From positions 1-51,403 of the forward strand of contig MGUD01000029.1 of the NCBI GenBank assembly GCA_001799795.1: a DNA stretch of 51,403 bases, in the 5' to 3' direction. The position numbers were made by a program, and so were the translations under genes. The notes beneath the pieces are model-generated. The model worked only from the letters and a program-made list of their open reading frames with translations, had not been told where the DNA came from and made no database searches. Below, piece by piece: positions 26,975 through 35,256 of this stretch (position 1 is its first letter; each line of letters opens with the position of its first letter). Origin of the DNA: Elusimicrobia bacterium GWC2_61_19 (lineage in GTDB: Bacteria; Elusimicrobiota; Elusimicrobia; Elusimicrobiales; UBA9959).

Positions 26975-27382
26975 ATGAAGGGGAAAAATGATTACAATCC
27001 GGACGCCGAACTGGCCAAGGGCGCCGATCTGACGGCTTCGTCCTACGATAAAACGCAGGGCGTGGCCGTGGCCGCGGGCAAGGTTACGGTGGGCGGCAAG
27101 CCGGGCGTGGCTGAGATCACCGGCCTGGCCACGGGCCGCGCGGGCGGCGGCATAGACGGCACGCTGAATCTGTGGCTGTCCATATTCCGCTACATGCGGC
27201 CGGACGGCACCATCAATCATGTGGGCGGCTGGAACATAATGCTGGCGCTGAAGGCCGGGCAGACCGCGCTGGAGACGGCGGCGGCCTTCGCGGCCTACAT
27301 CAACGCCGGCACCAGGCCGTACAAGGCCCAGGCCTCCGGCACCAAGATCAAGGCCAGCGTTACCATCACATATAAGGAATAG
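26975..27382 (+). CDS. Hypothetical protein, Gly/Ala-rich
   Basis: 135 residues from ATG 26,975 (MKGKNDYNPDAELAKGADLT), preceded by GGGGGGCAT. The start at 26,951 would add only eight odd residues. The sequence is rich in Gly, Ala and Lys (AVAAGKVTVGGKPGVAEITG, GRAGGGIDGTLNLWLSIFRY) and ends as beta strands (IKASVTITYKE). There is no signal peptide or known motif. It begins 39 bases after the dockerin-like gene, so the two may form an operon. Confidence 0.5.
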   Translation: MKGKNDYNPDAELAKGADLTASSYDKTQGVAVAAGKVTVGGKPGVAEITGLATGRAGGGIDGTLNLWLSIFRYMRPDGTINHVGGWNIMLALKAGQTALETAAAFAAYINAGTRPYKAQASGTKIKASVTITYKE

Positions 27383-27386
27383 CCGC

Positions 27387-27423
27387 CCGGAGGTTCAACC
27401 TCCGTTGGAGGTTGAACCTCCGG
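27387..27423 (+). repeat. REP-like perfect hairpin with GGAGGTTCAACCTCC cores
   Basis: CCGGAGGTTCAACCTCC, GTT, then the exact reverse complement: 17-bp stem and 3-base loop. Each arm is itself a palindrome. There is no T-tract. The core is shared with 18,847-18,861, so it is a dispersed element rather than a plain terminator. Confidence 0.85.
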
Positions 27424-27470
27424 ACGGGTTCTGTTTGACCTTTGGGCCGGGGTATGAGAAAATATAGTTA

Positions 27471-28373
27471 ATGGACTATGTTTACTCTTTTGCCCGGGAA
27501 TTCCTGAAGCTCACCTGGCTGGTGCTGCCCTATTTCCTGGGCGGGGCCGCGGTGGGCGCGGCGCTGGATGTTTTTGTTAAGCCCGAGTTCGCGCTTAAAC
27601 ATCTGCGCGGCGGCTGGCTGTCCATGGCCAAGGCCTCGGTGCTGGGCATGGTGCTGCCGGGCTGTTCCTGCGCCACCATGCCCATGGCCGACGGCCTGCG
27701 GCGCAAAGGCGCCGACCTGGGCACGGTCACCAGCTTTCTATTGGCTTCTCCTCTGGCGAGTCCCCAGACGCTGGTGCTGACCTTCGCCGTGCTGGGCTGG
27801 AAATTCGCCGCCGCGCGCGCTTTGGCCGCTTTCGCCGGGGCCATGATGATAGGCGGCATCTTCCTCCGGCTGGAGCGCGCCTGCCCGGATTTTCTGGCTG
27901 TTCCCGCGCCCGAGCCGGTAAAAAAGTGCCGCTCGGGTTGCGGCTGTTCCGGGGCGGAGGATGAAGAAAGCCCGAAAAGATTCTGGCCGATCTTCGTGGA
28001 TATACTCAAGGACCTGGGGAAATATTTCGCGCTTGGCATGGCCATAGCCAGCCTGCTCACGGTGCTGCTGCCTCCGGATTTCATCGCCCGCCATATCGGC
28101 TCCTCCGGCCCGCTGGCTTATGTAAGCGCGGTGCTGCTGGGCGTGCCGCTGTATGTCTGCGAGGGCGAGGAGATCCCGCTGACGCTGTCGCTTATGAAAC
28201 TGGGGCTCGGGCCCGGGCCGGCTTTCGCCTTTCTGCTGGGCTCGGTCGGTACGTGTATCCCCACCCTGGTAATGTCGCAGAAACTGATAGGCCGCCGCGG
28301 CGTGCTGGTTTACGCGGTGTGGTGGCTGGCTTTCGCTTTCGGCGCCGGCCTGCTGTTCGGCCTGTCCGCCTGA
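27471..28373 (+). CDS. DUF318-type permease (predicted metal/metalloid efflux)
   Basis: 300 residues with about eight membrane helices. Residues 59-74 (GMVLPGCSCATMPMAD) carry the C-x-C motif typical of SO_0444/ArsP-like permeases, and CEGEEIPLTLSL is the matching motif in the second half. A cytoplasmic loop holds a Cys cluster (KKCRSGCGCSG, C153/C157/C159) that may bind metal. Family members export organoarsenicals, copper or zinc, or are uncharacterised; the substrate is unknown here. It ends 7 bases before the MazG-like gene. Confidence 0.82.
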   Translation: MDYVYSFAREFLKLTWLVLPYFLGGAAVGAALDVFVKPEFALKHLRGGWLSMAKASVLGMVLPGCSCATMPMADGLRRKGADLGTVTSFLLASPLASPQTLVLTFAVLGWKFAAARALAAFAGAMMIGGIFLRLERACPDFLAVPAPEPVKKCRSGCGCSGAEDEESPKRFWPIFVDILKDLGKYFALGMAIASLLTVLLPPDFIARHIGSSGPLAYVSAVLLGVPLYVCEGEEIPLTLSLMKLGLGPGPAFAFLLGSVGTCIPTLVMSQKLIGRRGVLVYAVWWLAFAFGAGLLFGLSA

Positions 28374-28380
28374 CCTTTTT

Positions 28381-28728
28381 ATGAAAACTATCAAAGACCT
28401 GACAAACAAAGTTATATCTTTCCGCGACGCGCGGGACTGGCGGCAGTTCCATAATCCCAAAGACGTGGCCATCTCGCTGACGCTGGAAGCCGCGGAGCTG
28501 CTGGAGCATTTCCAGTGGAAGAACCCGGAAGAGATAGCGCGGCACGTTAAGGCCCGCAAGCTGGAGATCTCCGAGGAGCTGGCGGACGTGATGTACTGGG
28601 TGCTGCTGCTTAGCCACGACCTGGACATAGACCTGGGCGCGGCCATGGCCCATAAGCTTAAGAAGAACGCCAAAAAATACCCGGTAAAGAAGGCCCGCGG
28701 CCGCCACACCAAATACGATAAACTTTAA
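28381..28728 (+). CDS. MazG-like nucleotide pyrophosphohydrolase
   Basis: 115 residues. It has the all-alpha NTP-pyrophosphatase pattern: RDARDWRQFHNPKDVAISLT, EAAELLEHFQW with the E-x-x-E pair, and EISEELADVMYWVLLLSHDL with the E-x-x-D pair. It closely resembles the dCTPase-like (DCTPP1/MazG-like) branch, ending NAKKYPVKKARGR. It probably removes non-canonical or excess dNTPs. It is translated close behind the permease; a functional link is not evident. Palindrome P2 follows the stop by 3 bases. Confidence 0.92.
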   Translation: MKTIKDLTNKVISFRDARDWRQFHNPKDVAISLTLEAAELLEHFQWKNPEEIARHVKARKLEISEELADVMYWVLLLSHDLDIDLGAAMAHKLKKNAKKYPVKKARGRHTKYDKL

Positions 28729-28731
28729 ATA

Positions 28732-28822
28732 GGGGACGCTCTTAGTTAATTAGTTTTTGTGTCTGACTGGTTTCGCGGTTCGCGAAGCCGAGTCCAAAAA
28801 CTAATTAACTAAGAGCGTCCCC
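28732..28822 (+). repeat. 91-bp palindrome P2 (MITE/REP-like)
   Basis: Perfect 27-base arms starting GGGGACGCTCTTAGTTAATT, with an inner hairpin (GGTTTCGCG-GTT-CGCGAAGCC) in the 37-base centre. Same arms as P1 at 19,852 but a different centre. It fills the gap between the convergent MazG-like and pruA genes and may terminate both. Confidence 0.88.
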
Positions 28823-28825
28823 GCT

Positions 28826-30454
28826 TTATTTCTCCTGCATGAACGGGTAGCGGTAGTCGTGCGGGGGGGTGAAGTTCTCCTTAACGGCGCGCGGCGAGGT
28901 CCAGCGCATCATGTTCACCAGGGAGCCCGCCTTGTCGTTGGTGCCGCTGGCGCGGGCCCCGCCGAAAGGCTGCTGGCCCACCACCGCGCCGGTGGGTTTG
29001 TCGTTGATGTAGAAGTTGCCGGCGGCGTTGCGCAGTATGTCCTCCGCCTTGAGCACGGCCGCCCTGTCCTGCGCGAAGATGGCGCCCGTGAGCGCGTATG
29101 GCGAGGTTCCGTCGCAGAGCCGCAGCGTTTCCTCGAATTCCCCGTCCTCGTAGACGTATACCGTCATCACCGGCCCGAAGATCTCCTCTTCCATGGTCTT
29201 GAAGCGCGGGTTGGTGGTCTCTATGAGCGTGGACTGTATGAAGTAGCCCTCGGTGTCGTCGCAGCCCCCACCGGCCAGTATTTTGGCGTCGGGCGCCGTT
29301 TTTACGAAGTCGATATATTCCTTTATGTTCCTGAACGCCGCCTTGTCTATGACGGCGTTGAAGAAGTTGGTGAAGTCCTCGGCCGGGCCCATCTTTATGC
29401 CCTTTATCTGCGCCACCAGGTCGTCCTTTATCCTGTTCCACACCGAGCGCGGGATATAAGAACGGCTGGCCGCGGAGCATTTTTGGCCCTGGTATTCGTA
29501 GGCGCCGCGCACCATGGCGCATTTGAGCGCCTCCAGGTCGCAGCTTTCGTGCGCGAAGATGAAATCCTTGCCCCCCGTTTCGCCCACCACGCGCGGGTAG
29601 CCGCGGTACTTGCCGAAGTTGCCGGTGATGGAGGACCACATGCCGTTGAAGACCGCGGTGGAGCCGGTGAAGTGCAGGCCCATCAGGTCCCGGCTGTTGA
29701 TGACGGGGCTGCCCACCTCGCCGCCCGAGCCGGGCAGCATGTTGATGGCGCCGTCCGGCAGACCGGCCGCCTGCCACAGCTTCATAAGGTAATAGGCGGA
29801 ATAGACCGCCGTGGAGGCCGGCTTCCAGATGACGGTGTTGCCCATGATAGCCGGGGCGGTGGGCAGGTTGCCGGCTATGGAGGTGAAATTGAACGGCGTC
29901 ACCGCGAACACGAAGCCCTCCAGCGGCCTGTAGTCCACGTAGTTCCAGCTGCCGGACGGCGAGAGCGGCTGCTGCGCGTAGATCTGCTCGGCATACCAGG
30001 TGTTGAAGCGGTAGAAATCCACCAGTTCGCAGGCGGAGTCTATCTCCGCCTGGTAGGGGTTCTTGGACTGGCCTATCATGGTGGCGGCGTTCAGGGTTTG
30101 GCGCCAGGTGGTGGCCAGCAGTTCGCCGGCTTTAAGGAAGACGGCGGCGCGGGCGTGCCAGGGCATGCGGCCCCAGGTTTCGCGCGCGGCGGCGGCGGCC
30201 TGTACGGCCTGTTCCACTTCTTTGGGGCCGGCCTTGTGGAAGCGGCCGATGATCTTTTTGTTCTCATGCGGGATAACTATGTCGGCGGTGCGGCCGGTGC
30301 GCACTTCCTTGCCGCCTATTATGAGCGGGATGTCTATTACCTGGCCGCGCAGTTCGGTCAGCCTGGCCTTCAGTTCCGCGCGTTCCGGCGTGCCGGGGGC
30401 GTAGCCGAGGATGGGTTCGTTGACGGGTTCGGGGATCTGGAAAATAGTGTTCAT
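28826..30454 (-). CDS. pruA: L-glutamate gamma-semialdehyde dehydrogenase (PruA-type)
   Basis: 542 residues from the ATG at 30,454, which has ACGGAGG upstream. It matches the long group of 1-pyrroline-5-carboxylate dehydrogenases: VTPFNFTSIAGNLPTAP, LHFTGSTAVFNGMW, VVGETGGKDFIFAH with the catalytic Glu, YEYQGQKCSAASRSYIP with the catalytic Cys, and TMEEEIFGPVMTVYVYED. The enzyme oxidises glutamate semialdehyde to glutamate with NAD in the last step of proline and ornithine breakdown. No PutA proline dehydrogenase domain is present or adjacent. The gene is divergent from a LysR gene. Confidence 0.95.
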   Translation of the reverse strand: MNTIFQIPEPVNEPILGYAPGTPERAELKARLTELRGQVIDIPLIIGGKEVRTGRTADIVIPHENKKIIGRFHKAGPKEVEQAVQAAAAARETWGRMPWHARAAVFLKAGELLATTWRQTLNAATMIGQSKNPYQAEIDSACELVDFYRFNTWYAEQIYAQQPLSPSGSWNYVDYRPLEGFVFAVTPFNFTSIAGNLPTAPAIMGNTVIWKPASTAVYSAYYLMKLWQAAGLPDGAINMLPGSGGEVGSPVINSRDLMGLHFTGSTAVFNGMWSSITGNFGKYRGYPRVVGETGGKDFIFAHESCDLEALKCAMVRGAYEYQGQKCSAASRSYIPRSVWNRIKDDLVAQIKGIKMGPAEDFTNFFNAVIDKAAFRNIKEYIDFVKTAPDAKILAGGGCDDTEGYFIQSTLIETTNPRFKTMEEEIFGPVMTVYVYEDGEFEETLRLCDGTSPYALTGAIFAQDRAAVLKAEDILRNAAGNFYINDKPTGAVVGQQPFGGARASGTNDKAGSLVNMMRWTSPRAVKENFTPPHDYRYPFMQEK

Positions 30455-30505
30455 GGGGCCTCCGTAAAGCTGTTTTAAATATGGTAACAATCGGCGGCAT
30501 ATTAG

Positions 30506-30537
30506 TATAATTCATAATGTTCACATGAGCTATGAAT
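30506..30537 (+). promoter_or_regulatory. Shared operator/promoter between pruA and lysR
   Basis: TATAAT at 30,506-30,511 and the inverted repeat ATTCATA-N14-TATGAAT (30,510-30,537) lie in the 93-base divergent gap. An AT-rich dyad here is the normal binding site of a LysR regulator controlling itself and the divergent gene. Confidence 0.55.
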
Positions 30538-30547
30538 ATAATTCACT

Positions 30548-31450
30548 ATGGCGCTGAACCTCTACCAGCTTAAGGCCTTCTTTACCGTGGCGCAGACGCT
30601 TAACTACACCGAGGCCGCCCGGCGGCTGTACGTTACGCAGTCCGCCGTCAGCCACGCCGTGGCCAAACTGGGCCGCAGCGTAAAGGACGACCTTTTCAAG
30701 CGTTCCGGCAGCCGGCTGGCCCTTACCGAGGCGGGCCGGGTGCTCTACAAGGCCAGCAAAACGGTCTTTTACGAACTGGAGAAGGCCGAAGAACAGATAG
30801 CCGCCGCCAAAGGCAAGAATATCGGCACCATCCGGCTGGGCGCCACGGTGGAGTTCGGCACCACGCTGCTGGTGAAGTACCTGAAGGGCTTCATAAACAA
30901 GAACCCGCGCGTACATATAGACTTCCAGTTCTGCCACGAACTGCTCCAGCCGCTGCTCAGCGACGAACTGGACATCGTTATAGACTGCCGCAGCCATAAA
31001 GCCGAGGGCGTTGAGAAGACCGCCCTCTTCCGCGAGGATTACGCGGTGATCGCCGCGCCGGATTTTGTGCGTCGGCACGGGCTCAGGACGCCGCAGGACC
31101 TGGCCGGCTGCAATATCCTTTCCCTGGACAAGGGCGCGCAGTGGTGGGGGAACTTCCTCAACGCCCTGCCGGCCGCCGGGCGCCCCGAGTTCGGGAACGT
31201 TACGGAACTTAACCATATAAGGGCCATCATAAACGCGGCCCTGGAAGGCCTGGGCGTGGGGTTCGTGCCAAGGTACTGCGTGCTGAAGGAATTCAAGGCC
31301 CGGACGCTCGTCAGCGTGTTCCCGCATATGAAAATGCTGGAGGACAACTTTTACGTGTACCAGAAAACGGGGCGCGCCGGCCTGGAGCGCCACCGCAACC
31401 TGCTGGCCTATCTGAAGAATATCAAGACCGCCCAGTTGGAAAGAGCTTAA
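30548..31450 (+). CDS. LysR-family transcriptional regulator
   Basis: 300 residues. The HTH is at residues 3-60 (LYQLKAFFTVAQTLNYTEAA, RRLYVTQSAVSHAVAKLGRS). The effector domain begins GTIRLGATVEFG and includes DELDIVIDCR and the usual GLGVGFVPRY. It has the full LysR length. It is divergent from pruA with a dyad between them, and is followed 19 bases later by tupA. It could therefore govern pruA, tungstate uptake or both; effector identity cannot be read from sequence. Confidence 0.92.
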   Translation: MALNLYQLKAFFTVAQTLNYTEAARRLYVTQSAVSHAVAKLGRSVKDDLFKRSGSRLALTEAGRVLYKASKTVFYELEKAEEQIAAAKGKNIGTIRLGATVEFGTTLLVKYLKGFINKNPRVHIDFQFCHELLQPLLSDELDIVIDCRSHKAEGVEKTALFREDYAVIAAPDFVRRHGLRTPQDLAGCNILSLDKGAQWWGNFLNALPAAGRPEFGNVTELNHIRAIINAALEGLGVGFVPRYCVLKEFKARTLVSVFPHMKMLEDNFYVYQKTGRAGLERHRNLLAYLKNIKTAQLERA

Positions 31451-31469
31451 TGTCCCCGGAGGAAATTAA

Positions 31470-32303
31470 ATGACGAGAATTTTATGCGCGGCGGTAATAG
31501 CGCTGTTCTTTGGCTGCCAGGGCAAGCCCGCGCCTGAGAGCGTGGTGCGCCTGGCTACCACTACCAGCGTGCAGGATAGCGGCCTGCTGGACATACTGAC
31601 CGACGCTTTTCAGGCCGACGGGAAATATACGCTGCAGGCCATAGCGGTGGGTTCGGGCCAGGCCATGCAGCTGGGGAAGACCGGCGAGGCCGATATCCTG
31701 CTGGTCCACAGCCCCGACGACGAGAAACAGTTCGTGGCCGAAGGTTACGGCACCGACCGCACCACCTTCCTGCACAACGACTTCGTAATACTGGGCCCGG
31801 CCGCGGACCCCGCCAAAGTAAAAGGCGCTAAAAACGCCGCCGAGGCCTTTAAAAGAATAGCCGCCGCTGAAGCGCTGTTCGTTTCGCGCGCAGACAAGTC
31901 CGGTACGCACAAGAAGGAACTGAAGCTCTGGGCCGCCGCCGGGATAAAGCCCGTCAAGGCTTTCTATCTGGAAGCCGGGCAGGGCATGGCGGGCACGCTC
32001 TCCATCGCCAATGAGAAGAAAGCGTATGTGCTGGCGGACCGCTCCACTTACCTGGCGATGAAGAAGAATATCGGGCTTGAGATCGTGAACGAAGGCGACG
32101 AAGCGCTTATAAACCGCTACAGTCTCATCCTGGTAAACACCGCAAAATTCCCCAAGGTCAACGCCGGGGGTGCCAGGGCTTTCTTCGGCTTTGTGCTTTC
32201 CGAACCGGCCAGGGACATGATAGAGAAGTTCGGCCTGGATAAGTACGGCCGGCAGCTGTTCTTCTACGATTACCGGATAAAGAGCGACTATCAGTTGAAG
32301 TGA
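31470..32303 (+). CDS. tupA: Tungstate ABC transporter, substrate-binding lipoprotein
   Basis: 277 residues. A lipoprotein signal ends FFGCQ (C16). The mature start VRLATTTSVQDSGLLDILTD contains the TTTSxxDSGL hallmark of TupA proteins, which bind tungstate with very high affinity; ModA and WtpA differ here. HNDFVILGPAADPA and SRADKSGTHKKELKLW are also typical. It acts outside the inner membrane, handing the oxyanion to TupB. RBS GGAGG. It heads the tupABC-mo(e/a) run and supplies metal for the tungsten enzyme at 38,609. Confidence 0.95.
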   Translation: MTRILCAAVIALFFGCQGKPAPESVVRLATTTSVQDSGLLDILTDAFQADGKYTLQAIAVGSGQAMQLGKTGEADILLVHSPDDEKQFVAEGYGTDRTTFLHNDFVILGPAADPAKVKGAKNAAEAFKRIAAAEALFVSRADKSGTHKKELKLWAAAGIKPVKAFYLEAGQGMAGTLSIANEKKAYVLADRSTYLAMKKNIGLEIVNEGDEALINRYSLILVNTAKFPKVNAGGARAFFGFVLSEPARDMIEKFGLDKYGRQLFFYDYRIKSDYQLK

Positions 32304-32318
32304 TCTGGGAATAAAACT

Positions 32319-33020
32319 ATGGGCTTTATAGCGGAGGGCTTTCAAAAAGCCCTGCATTTGATCCTCTCGGGAGATTCGGAGATGTTCGCCATAGCGCGGC
32401 TGTCGCTGGCCGTGTCGGTGCTGGCCACGGCGGCCGCCGTGCTGGCGGGGGTGCCGCTGGGCAGCTGGCTGGCGGTAAAAAAATTCCCGCTTAAAAAACT
32501 TTTGATAGCCCTGGTCAATACCGGCATGGGCCTGCCCCCGGTGGTGGCGGGCCTTGTGGTGATGCTTTTTCTCTCCAGAAGCGGGCCGTTGGGGTTCCTC
32601 AATTGGCTCTATACGCCCACGGGCATGATAATAGCGCAGTTCATCATTGCCCTGCCCATCATCACCGCCCTGTCCATTTCCGCCATGCAGAGCGTCGACC
32701 CCAAATTCTACCAGCAGGTGCTTACGCTGGGCGCCAGCGACTGGCAGGCCATAAAAATCTGCCTTAAAGAAATACGCCTCACTGTGCTGGCCGCCGTGAT
32801 AGCCGGTTTCGGCCGCCTGGTGGCCGAGGTGGGCGCCGTCATGATAGTGGGCGGCAATATCCGCCACCAGACCCGCATGCTCACCACCGCCACCGTGATG
32901 GAAACCCAGATGGGCAATTTCGACATGGCCATAGCCCTGGGCCTGATCCTCCTGGCCTTAAGTTTCGCGGTGAACCTGGCGCTGACCCTGATACAGCAGG
33001 ACAAGGTGCGGGCGCGATGA
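32319..33020 (+). CDS. tupB: Tungstate ABC transporter permease
   Basis: 233 residues with five to six membrane helices. The cytoplasmic EAA-type loop is TLGASDWQAIKICLKEIRLT, and AGFGRLVAEVGAVMIVGGNI is strongly conserved in TupB. GMGLPPVVAGLVVMLFLSRS is the second hallmark. The gene follows tupA by 15 bases and overlaps tupC by 4, so the three are co-translated. Confidence 0.94.
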   Translation: MGFIAEGFQKALHLILSGDSEMFAIARLSLAVSVLATAAAVLAGVPLGSWLAVKKFPLKKLLIALVNTGMGLPPVVAGLVVMLFLSRSGPLGFLNWLYTPTGMIIAQFIIALPIITALSISAMQSVDPKFYQQVLTLGASDWQAIKICLKEIRLTVLAAVIAGFGRLVAEVGAVMIVGGNIRHQTRMLTTATVMETQMGNFDMAIALGLILLALSFAVNLALTLIQQDKVRAR

Positions 33021-34078
33021 TAAAACTCTCAAACCTCCGCGTGACCCTGGGCGCTTTTAACCTGGCTGTGGATTCGCTCAAGATCCGCGGGGGGGAAGTG
33101 TTCGCCATTATAGGGCCCAACGGCGCCGGCAAGACCACGCTGCTCAACGCCATGGCCATGCTTGTGGCTCCCTCCGCAGGCACTCTGGAAATAATGGGGC
33201 GCGACGCCCTGGCCCCGGCCAACAGGATGTTCCTGCGCCGGGCCATGTCCGTAGTTTTTTCCCAGCCCTACCTCACCAACGATACGGTCTATGACAACGT
33301 GGCCCTGCCTCTGAAATTGCGCGGGCAGAAAGACGCCGCGGCCGTGGCGGAGGCGCTGGAGCTTTTCAAGATAACGCACCTTAAGGACCGCAACGCCAAA
33401 ACGCTTTCGCAGGGCGAGAGCCACCGCGCGGTGCTGGCGCGGGCTTTCGTCACCAGGCCCAAGCTGGTGCTGCTGGACGAACCCTTCGGGAGCCTGGACG
33501 AGCGCGTGAAGGCTTCTATCGCCCGCGACCTGCGTGAGGTGCTGAAGGCCTCGGGCGCGGCCGTAGTCTTTGTTACCCAGGACCAGGCCGGGGCGCTGAC
33601 GCTTTGCGACACCCTGGGCGTGCTGGTGGGCGGCAGTATGCTGCAGCAGGGCGAGCCGCAGGATATATTTAGCCGGCCCGTTTCAGCCGAAGTGGCGGAT
33701 TTTGTGGGGGTGGAGACCATCCTGCCGGGCAAAGTGACCGCCAAACGCGATAATCTCTGTTCGGTCGAGGCCGGCGGCCATACGCTAATGGTGGTGTCGG
33801 ACTGCGGCGCGGGCGACAGCGTGTTCGTCTGCATCCGGCCGGAGGATGTTTCCGTGTCCGTGAGCGCGGACGCCGGGGGCCGGCGCAACAATTTCAAGGC
33901 CGGGGTCGCGGCGGTAGCGCCCTGGGGCCTGGAGTACAAGGTAGAGCTGAATTGCGGCTTTACGCTGCAGGCCGCGGTAACCAAGCAGCTGGTGGACGGG
34001 CTGGGGCTGAAGGCCGGCGGCGAGGTTTACGCTTCGTTCAAGGCCACGGCGGTCCATTTGATAAAGAGGATAATATGA
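33017..34078 (+). CDS. tupC: Tungstate ABC transporter ATP-binding protein
   Basis: 353 residues. Walker A is GPNGAGKTTL, the signature is LSQGES (Gln-Gly-Glu-Ser in place of the usual GGQ), Walker B is LVLLDEPFGSLDE, and the H-loop region reads VVFVTQDQAGAL with Gln where His is usual. Residues ~235-353 are a TOBE-type domain (PGKVTAKRDNLCSVEAGGHT, IRPEDVSVS) that can sense the oxyanion. The Gln in the H-loop (VTQDQ) is seen in some tungstate and molybdate ATPases. It overlaps moeA by 4 bases. Confidence 0.92.
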   Translation: MIKLSNLRVTLGAFNLAVDSLKIRGGEVFAIIGPNGAGKTTLLNAMAMLVAPSAGTLEIMGRDALAPANRMFLRRAMSVVFSQPYLTNDTVYDNVALPLKLRGQKDAAAVAEALELFKITHLKDRNAKTLSQGESHRAVLARAFVTRPKLVLLDEPFGSLDERVKASIARDLREVLKASGAAVVFVTQDQAGALTLCDTLGVLVGGSMLQQGEPQDIFSRPVSAEVADFVGVETILPGKVTAKRDNLCSVEAGGHTLMVVSDCGAGDSVFVCIRPEDVSVSVSADAGGRRNNFKAGVAAVAPWGLEYKVELNCGFTLQAAVTKQLVDGLGLKAGGEVYASFKATAVHLIKRII

Positions 34079-35256
34079 CAGGTTTCGAAGAAGCCATTAA
34101 AATAGTTCTAAAGACCGCGCGGCCGCTGCCGCCCGTGCGGACCCGCATCGAGCACGCCGTGGGGCGTGTGCTGCTGGAGGATATCCGCTCGGGCCTGGAC
34201 ATGCCGCCTTTCGACAAGTCCGCCGTGGACGGTTACGCCGTGCGCGCCGCGGACCTGGCTAAGAACCGCCGACTGCGCTGCCTGGGCCTTATACAGGCCG
34301 GCCGCGCTTTTAAAGGGGAACTGCGCCCGGGCGAATGCGTAAAGATAATGACCGGCGCGCCCGTGCCCGCCGGCGCCGACGCCGTGGTGATGGTGGAAGT
34401 TACGGCGGAGAGCGACGGCCTGGTAGAGTTCAAGGAAGGCATAAAGAAAGGCGCCAATATCGCCCGGCGCGGCGAGGATATAAAGAAAGGGCAGTTGATA
34501 TTGAAGCGAGGTACGGTCGTTTCTATTTCCCATACAGCCGCGCTGGCCGCCGCGGGGCGCGGCCGGGTAAGGACCGGCGCGCTGCCCTCGGTAGCGCTGA
34601 TAAATACCGGCGGGGAAATAGTTCCCCCGGGCGCCCGCCTGGGCAGGAATCAGATCCACAACAGCAACGGGCCCATGCTGGCCGCTATGCTCGCGGCCGA
34701 CGGCATAAACGCCGCGCCCGTCATAGCGCGCGACGACGCCAGCGCGCTGAAAGCCGCCATAGCCAAAGCCCTTAAGGCCGACATCGTGCTGATCTCCGGC
34801 GGGGTCTCTATGGGCGATTACGACCTGGTGCCCGGCGCGCTTAAAAGCCTGGGCGTAAAAGCGGTTTTCCACAAAGTGCGGGTGCGGCCCGGCAAACCGA
34901 TGTTCTTCGGGGTGAAAGGCCGCCGGCTGGTGTTCGGCATCCCCGGCAATCCCGTCGCCAATTTCCTCGCCTACCTGGCTTATATCCGCCCGGCCATACG
35001 TAAAATGGCCGCCCGCCCGGACTGCGCGCCCGAATTCAAAACCGGCAGCTGCGCCGCGGCTTTCAACCCGCGAACTATGCGCCGCGCGCTTGTGCTTTCC
35101 ACCGTGCGCGCCGGAACACAATATTCCCTGGCCGGAGTGTCGAATAACGGCTCGGCCGACATACTGGCCCTGGCCCGGGCCAACGGCTTTACCATGGTAA
35201 AAGAGGGCGGCTCCGTAAAAAAAGGCGAAAAAGCCGTATTCCTGACATGGCTGTAG
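34075..35256 (+). CDS. moeA: Molybdopterin molybdotransferase MoeA
   Basis: 393 residues from ATG 34,075, overlapping tupC (ATGA). It has MPPFDKSAVDGYAVRAADLA (usual PPFDNSAMDGYA; Lys and Val substitutions), KIMTGAPVPAGADAVVMVE, ALINTGGEIV, ISGGVSMGDYDLV and FGIPGNPVANFLAYL. MoeA inserts Mo or W into the pyranopterin dithiolene. Given the tungstate transporter just upstream and the tungsten enzyme downstream, this copy probably handles tungsten. Its end overlaps moaA by 10 bases. Confidence 0.94.
   Translation: MTGFEEAIKIVLKTARPLPPVRTRIEHAVGRVLLEDIRSGLDMPPFDKSAVDGYAVRAADLAKNRRLRCLGLIQAGRAFKGELRPGECVKIMTGAPVPAGADAVVMVEVTAESDGLVEFKEGIKKGANIARRGEDIKKGQLILKRGTVVSISHTAALAAAGRGRVRTGALPSVALINTGGEIVPPGARLGRNQIHNSNGPMLAAMLAADGINAAPVIARDDASALKAAIAKALKADIVLISGGVSMGDYDLVPGALKSLGVKAVFHKVRVRPGKPMFFGVKGRRLVFGIPGNPVANFLAYLAYIRPAIRKMAARPDCAPEFKTGSCAAAFNPRTMRRALVLSTVRAGTQYSLAGVSNNGSADILALARANGFTMVKEGGSVKKGEKAVFLTWL

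Noticed and set aside
28859-30478. Long plus-strand open frame over pruA
   Set aside because: It is the antisense shadow of a GC-rich gene; the minus-strand PruA has all family motifs.
31451-31469. Molybdenum-cofactor riboswitch before tupA or the moa genes
   Set aside because: The gaps in the operon are at most about 20 bases, too short for the aptamer, and no such structure is visible.
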